A DNA stretch of 17,758 nt from Paenibacillaceae bacterium UBA6304. GTDB taxonomy: Bacteria > Bacillota > Bacilli > Paenibacillales > Paenibacillaceae. Positions 15,727 through 17,758 of the stretch are shown piece after piece. A program made the position numbers and the translations under genes. The stretch spans positions 1-17,758 of the forward strand of contig DJTQ01000206.1 in assembly GCA_002439285.1 (NCBI GenBank). The letters are read 5' to 3'. Position 1 is the stretch's first letter, and each line of letters opens with the position of its first letter. A model generated the notes under the pieces. That model did no database searches and was not told the DNA's origin. It was given only the letters and a program-made list of their open reading frames with translations.

Positions 15727-16513
15727 CTTGACCCGCCCCCTTTTCTATAATTTGCGCACGCTCGGCAGGGGTCAGGAATACGGCCAGTTTTTGTTGAATC
15801 GCGATCGTCGAAACACCGGATTGGATGGAGAGCAAGCCTTCCACCATCATCAGCCGTACTTCCATCTCTTTCTTGGAGAGACGCTTCAATTTATTGGCGA
15901 TCGGGTGCCACATCACATAACCGGTAAAGATACCGAATACGGTAGCGATAAAAGCGCCGGAAATAGCATGGGACAATTTCTCGATATCACTCATATCGGA
16001 TAGCGCGGCGATCAGGCCGACGACGGCACCGAGTACCCCCAGGGTAGGAGCGTACATCCCGGCCTGGGAGAAAATTTGCGCGCCAGCTCTATGTCGTTCT
16101 TCAGTGGCGGCGATATCTTCCGTAAGCACGTCCTGGACGAAGTCCTGATCATTGCCGTCAATAATCATCCGCATGCCGCCGCGAAGAAAGTCATCATCGA
16201 TTTCTTCCACCTTGGCTTCCAACGCAAGAAGGCCTTCACGGCGTGTGATCGTGGCCCATTCCATAAAAAGAGTGATCAATTCACCTTTACTGATCATCTT
16301 GGGTTTAACGATCGTTAGTTTTAGCAACGCAGGGAATTTCTTAATCTCGGAGAGCGGGAAGGCCACAAATAACGTGGCTGCCGTTCCCACGAAGATAATT
16401 ACAAAAGCTGCGGGGTTGGAGACCAGACTTTCAATAGGTGCGCCCTTCAAGAACATACCTAAGATAAGGGCGACAAAACCGAGAATAAGTCCAATAATTG
16501 TTGAAATTTCCAT
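15710..16513 (-). CDS. motA: Flagellar motor stator protein MotA
   Basis: MotA surrounds MotB in the stator and contacts FliG of the rotor. The 267-aa protein has four hydrophobic helices (about 3-22, 34-53, 150-175, 185-205). The cytoplasmic loop carries Arg91-Arg92 and Glu99 in TRREGLLALE, matching the charged residues that touch the rotor. Conserved prolines lie in YAPTLGVLGAVVGLI and MWHPIANKL, equivalent to those needed for torque. I chose the ATG at 16513, preceded on the minus strand by GACGAGGTG, because the product then begins MEISTIIGLILGF like other MotA proteins. The open frame continues 24 codons upstream without support. A sigma-D promoter lies about 100 bp upstream. Confidence 0.96.
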   Translation of the reverse strand: MEISTIIGLILGFVALILGMFLKGAPIESLVSNPAAFVIIFVGTAATLFVAFPLSEIKKFPALLKLTIVKPKMISKGELITLFMEWATITRREGLLALEAKVEEIDDDFLRGGMRMIIDGNDQDFVQDVLTEDIAATEERHRAGAQIFSQAGMYAPTLGVLGAVVGLIAALSDMSDIEKLSHAISGAFIATVFGIFTGYVMWHPIANKLKRLSKKEMEVRLMMVEGLLSIQSGVSTIAIQQKLAVFLTPAERAQIIEKGAGQGEQKE

Positions 16514-16617
16514 TGCACACCTCGTCCTTGAGATAATTGATTCCATTTTTCTGTCTCCCGCATCCTTGCTGGGGACATCGGACATTACCAGTCAATCCGA
16601 AAAACGGTTTATCTTTT

Positions 16618-16644
16618 TTATCGACAGAATTCCCTTTTTTTTTA
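16618..16644 (-). promoter_or_regulatory. Sigma-D (flagellar) promoter of motAB
   Basis: On the minus strand TAAA (16644-16641) and GTCGATAA (16625-16618) are separated by exactly 15 nt. The family consensus is TAAA-N15-GCCGATAT, so the -10 matches at six of eight positions. The leader to motA would be about 98 nt. Confidence 0.75.
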
Positions 16645-16659
16645 AGGTGTTTTTTCCGG

Positions 16660-16665
16660 TATAAT
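16660..16665 (+). promoter_or_regulatory. -10 box upstream of the hypothetical gene at 16711
   Basis: A perfect TATAAT, with only a T-rich stretch (16637-16642) where the -35 should be. That T-run is the same tract that lies in the divergent motAB sigma-D promoter. Confidence 0.5.
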
Positions 16666-16710
16666 AAGAATAGAGTCTGAAATTAGGAAGATGAAGGGAG
16701 CCGTTAGGCA

Positions 16711-17004
16711 ATGGGCGTAAAGCACGGAAGAGATTATGAGTATATTTTGGCGGATTTGACGGCGGCGGTTGGCCGTATTCCCGATAGCTATAAATTTTTT
16801 GAAATGGAGGCCTTGGAATGGCACGGGCTCTCCGATGAGGAGAGACTAGAGGTCCAGGAAGCGCTTGCTGAGGATTTATTCTTTGCCCTTGGTACCGAGC
16901 CGGTAATTTCCGTAGGAAGTGCTGTGGTGATCCACGATCCGGAAGGACACCGGATTAACTTCCTGATCGGAGAAGAGGAGCTAACCTCCGTCATGCTGGT
17001 ATGA
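16711..17004 (+). CDS. Hypothetical small acidic protein
   Basis: I do not recognise this 97-aa protein. It is soluble, strongly acidic, with no signal peptide, membrane segment or cysteine. The first 60 residues look helical (YEYILADLTAAVGRIP, LSDEERLEVQEALAEDLFF). The last third looks like beta strands (EPVISVGSAVVIHDPEG, HRINFLIG). The pattern suggests a compact alpha/beta domain, perhaps a binding or adaptor protein. AGGGAG (16695-16700) lies 10 nt before the ATG, and a perfect TATAAT lies about 45 bp upstream. It diverges from motA. It ends just before a new promoter at 17020, so it is probably transcribed alone. Confidence 0.75.
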   Translation: MGVKHGRDYEYILADLTAAVGRIPDSYKFFEMEALEWHGLSDEERLEVQEALAEDLFFALGTEPVISVGSAVVIHDPEGHRINFLIGEEELTSVMLV

Positions 17005-17019
17005 CAAAGTATCGCAATT

Positions 17020-17048
17020 TTGGAATATCGGATAGAGCATGGTAAAAT
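17020..17048 (+). promoter_or_regulatory. Sigma-A promoter upstream of phhB and a possible short ORF
   Basis: TTGGAA (17020-17025), a 17-bp spacer and TAAAAT (17043-17048). Transcription would start near 17055, nearly 190 nt before phhB, leaving room for a leader or a tiny gene. Confidence 0.65.
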
Positions 17049-17082
17049 ATAAGCTTGGAAGTAAAGAAGAGGTGTCGCTGCC

Positions 17083-17151
17083 ATGATGGCAGTGGCATGA
17101 TCGATGGATTCCCTTCGCATGAACTTTCTTAGAGAGGAATACAATAAATAG
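17083..17151 (+). other. Possible tiny ORF interrupted by an in-frame TGA
   Basis: AGAGGTG (17068-17074) lies 8 nt before ATG 17083, which opens MMAVA and stops at TGA 17098-17100. Two codons later, in the same frame, ATG 17104 opens MDSLRMNFLREEYNK, ending at TAG 17149-17151. A short hairpin (about 17078-17094) overlaps the first start. It could be a leader peptide, a decayed small gene or chance. Confidence 0.2.
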
Positions 17152-17190
17152 GTACGAGGGATATTGCCAAGACTGTCGATTATGAAACCC

Positions 17191-17196
17191 TATAAT
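17191..17196 (+). promoter_or_regulatory. -10 box close to phhB
   Basis: A perfect TATAAT about 47 bp before the phhB start. The best -35 candidate, TTGCCA (17164-17169), is 21 bp away, which is too far, so this would be a weak or activator-dependent promoter. Confidence 0.35.
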
Positions 17197-17242
17197 GCAG
17201 GCTTACATAGGAGTGGAAGTTTTAAGAACGGGAGGGAGAATA

Positions 17243-17530
17243 ATGCCGTTTACACCGCAAGAAGTAGAAGCGCATTTGGAAAGGCTGGAAGGTTGGGAAC
17301 TGGAGGAGGGACGTTGGATCATCCGCAAATATACATTCTCCAATTTTATGAAGGGGATTGCGTTTGTCGATGAGGTAGCCGCCATATCGGAAGCTTTCAA
17401 TCACCATCCTTTTATAACCATTGACCACAAAACGGTGACGCTTCGTTTGACATCCTGGGAAGAGGGTGGAATAACGGCGGTAGATATCAAGGAAGCCCAA
17501 CAATATAACGAAGCATTCGAGAAAGCGTGA
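17243..17530 (+). CDS. phhB: Pterin-4a-carbinolamine dehydratase (PhhB/PCD family)
   Basis: Family members dehydrate 4a-hydroxytetrahydrobiopterin to recycle the pterin cofactor of aromatic amino acid hydroxylases; in many bacteria they are instead linked to folate or molybdopterin metabolism. The 95-aa length is typical. The signature histidines lie in FNHHP (His54-His55-Pro56), followed by VTLRL and the GGITAVD segment. One difference is SW where the family usually has TH before the GG. The ATG at 17243 has GGGAGG (17230-17235) 7 nt upstream; an in-frame start at 17195 lacks a site. No hydroxylase or folate gene lies nearby, so its substrate here is open. Confidence 0.9.
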   Translation: MPFTPQEVEAHLERLEGWELEEGRWIIRKYTFSNFMKGIAFVDEVAAISEAFNHHPFITIDHKTVTLRLTSWEEGGITAVDIKEAQQYNEAFEKA

Positions 17531-17593
17531 ACTGCCGGTTAGGCTGGTAGGAAGAACAGGAACCGCCGAAGCGAATATCAGAATATCAGAAAA

Positions 17594-17633
17594 ACGCCCG
17601 CCGGGGACATGAAGTCCCGGCGGGCGTACTTTG
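17594..17633. terminator. Terminator after phhB, possibly shared with the cytochrome c gene
   Basis: A long GC-rich stem (17594-17608 with 17614-17627, one bulged G) has a 5-nt loop. The plus strand continues ACTTTGTTT. On the minus strand it is followed by TTTTTCTG, so it may also end the leftward cytochrome gene. A short tandem repeat GAATATCA x2 lies just upstream (17573-17588). Confidence 0.85.
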
Positions 17634-17642
17634 TTTAGTCCG

Positions 17643-17758
17643 CTATTTTTTCTCGGAAAGCCACATGGCGACGTTAGCGATTTCATCTTCCTTCAATTTA
17701 TCTTTGAAGGAAGGCATCATGCCTCCGCCTTTCCCTTTAGTAATAATGCCATACAATT
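17643..17758 (-). CDS. Cytochrome c, class I, C-terminal part (runs off the window)
   Basis: Only the last 38 codons are present; the gene continues beyond 17758. The visible part reads GGGMMPSFKDKL, then EDEIANVAMWLSEKK and a TAG stop. This matches the C-terminal methionine-ligand loop and final helix of small class I cytochromes c (c-550/c-551 type, as in CccA/CccB of Bacillus). Those carry electrons outside the membrane. The CxxCH heme site and any signal or lipid anchor lie outside the window, so the subtype is undecided. Confidence 0.8.
   Translation of the reverse strand, partial: LYGIITKGKGGGMMPSFKDKLKEDEIANVAMWLSEKK

Noticed and set aside
17078..17094. Terminator between the 16711 gene and phhB
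   Set aside because: The 7-bp hairpin has no following T-run and lies downstream of a new promoter.

Overview
The window is chromosomal DNA of a motile, spore-forming Gram-positive bacterium, most likely Paenibacillus or a close Paenibacillaceae relative. The evidence is the origin-proximal gene set guaB, dacA, pdxS, pdxT, serS and tRNA-Ser. A small acid-soluble spore protein (SspP type), strong AGGAGG-like ribosome binding sites, frequent GTG/TTG starts and a sigma-D type flagellar promoter agree with this. I see no insertion sequence, phage gene or CRISPR array.

Left end (1-2150): a terminator of a gene outside the window, then about 430 bp of non-coding DNA built from a 21-bp imperfect palindrome present six times in three paired units. 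Next comes an apparent two-gene operon of an ECF sigma factor with a long C-terminal tail and a ClpP peptidase, closed by a strong terminator.

Middle (2340-11330): mostly metabolic and housekeeping genes, all rightward. They are guaB (GMP synthesis), dacA (cell-wall D,D-carboxypeptidase), pdxS-pdxT (PLP synthase), serS with tRNA-Ser(UGA), sspP, a YitT-family membrane protein and an uncharacterised lipoprotein. Most carry their own promoter and terminator.

Right part (11330-17758): tadA points left and shares a bidirectional terminator with the lipoprotein gene. The 331-bp gap between tadA and a divergent orphan sensor kinase is the most signal-rich stretch. It holds five DnaA-box-like 9-mers, a separate inverted repeat, a probable sigma-A promoter and a perfect Spo0A-box core at the expected start of kinase transcription. 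The kinase is closely followed by an RluF-type pseudouridine synthase. A second bidirectional terminator separates these from leftward motA-motB, driven by a sigma-D-like promoter. Rightward genes follow: a conserved-looking hypothetical protein and a pterin carbinolamine dehydratase. The window ends in the C-terminus of a leftward cytochrome c.

The best candidate for something undescribed is the tadA-kinase intergenic region, which may join replication-initiator binding (DnaA) to a sporulation-type kinase under Spo0A feedback. Next are the ECF sigma-ClpP operon and the palindromic repeat family beside it. All functional links are inference from sequence patterns read by eye.
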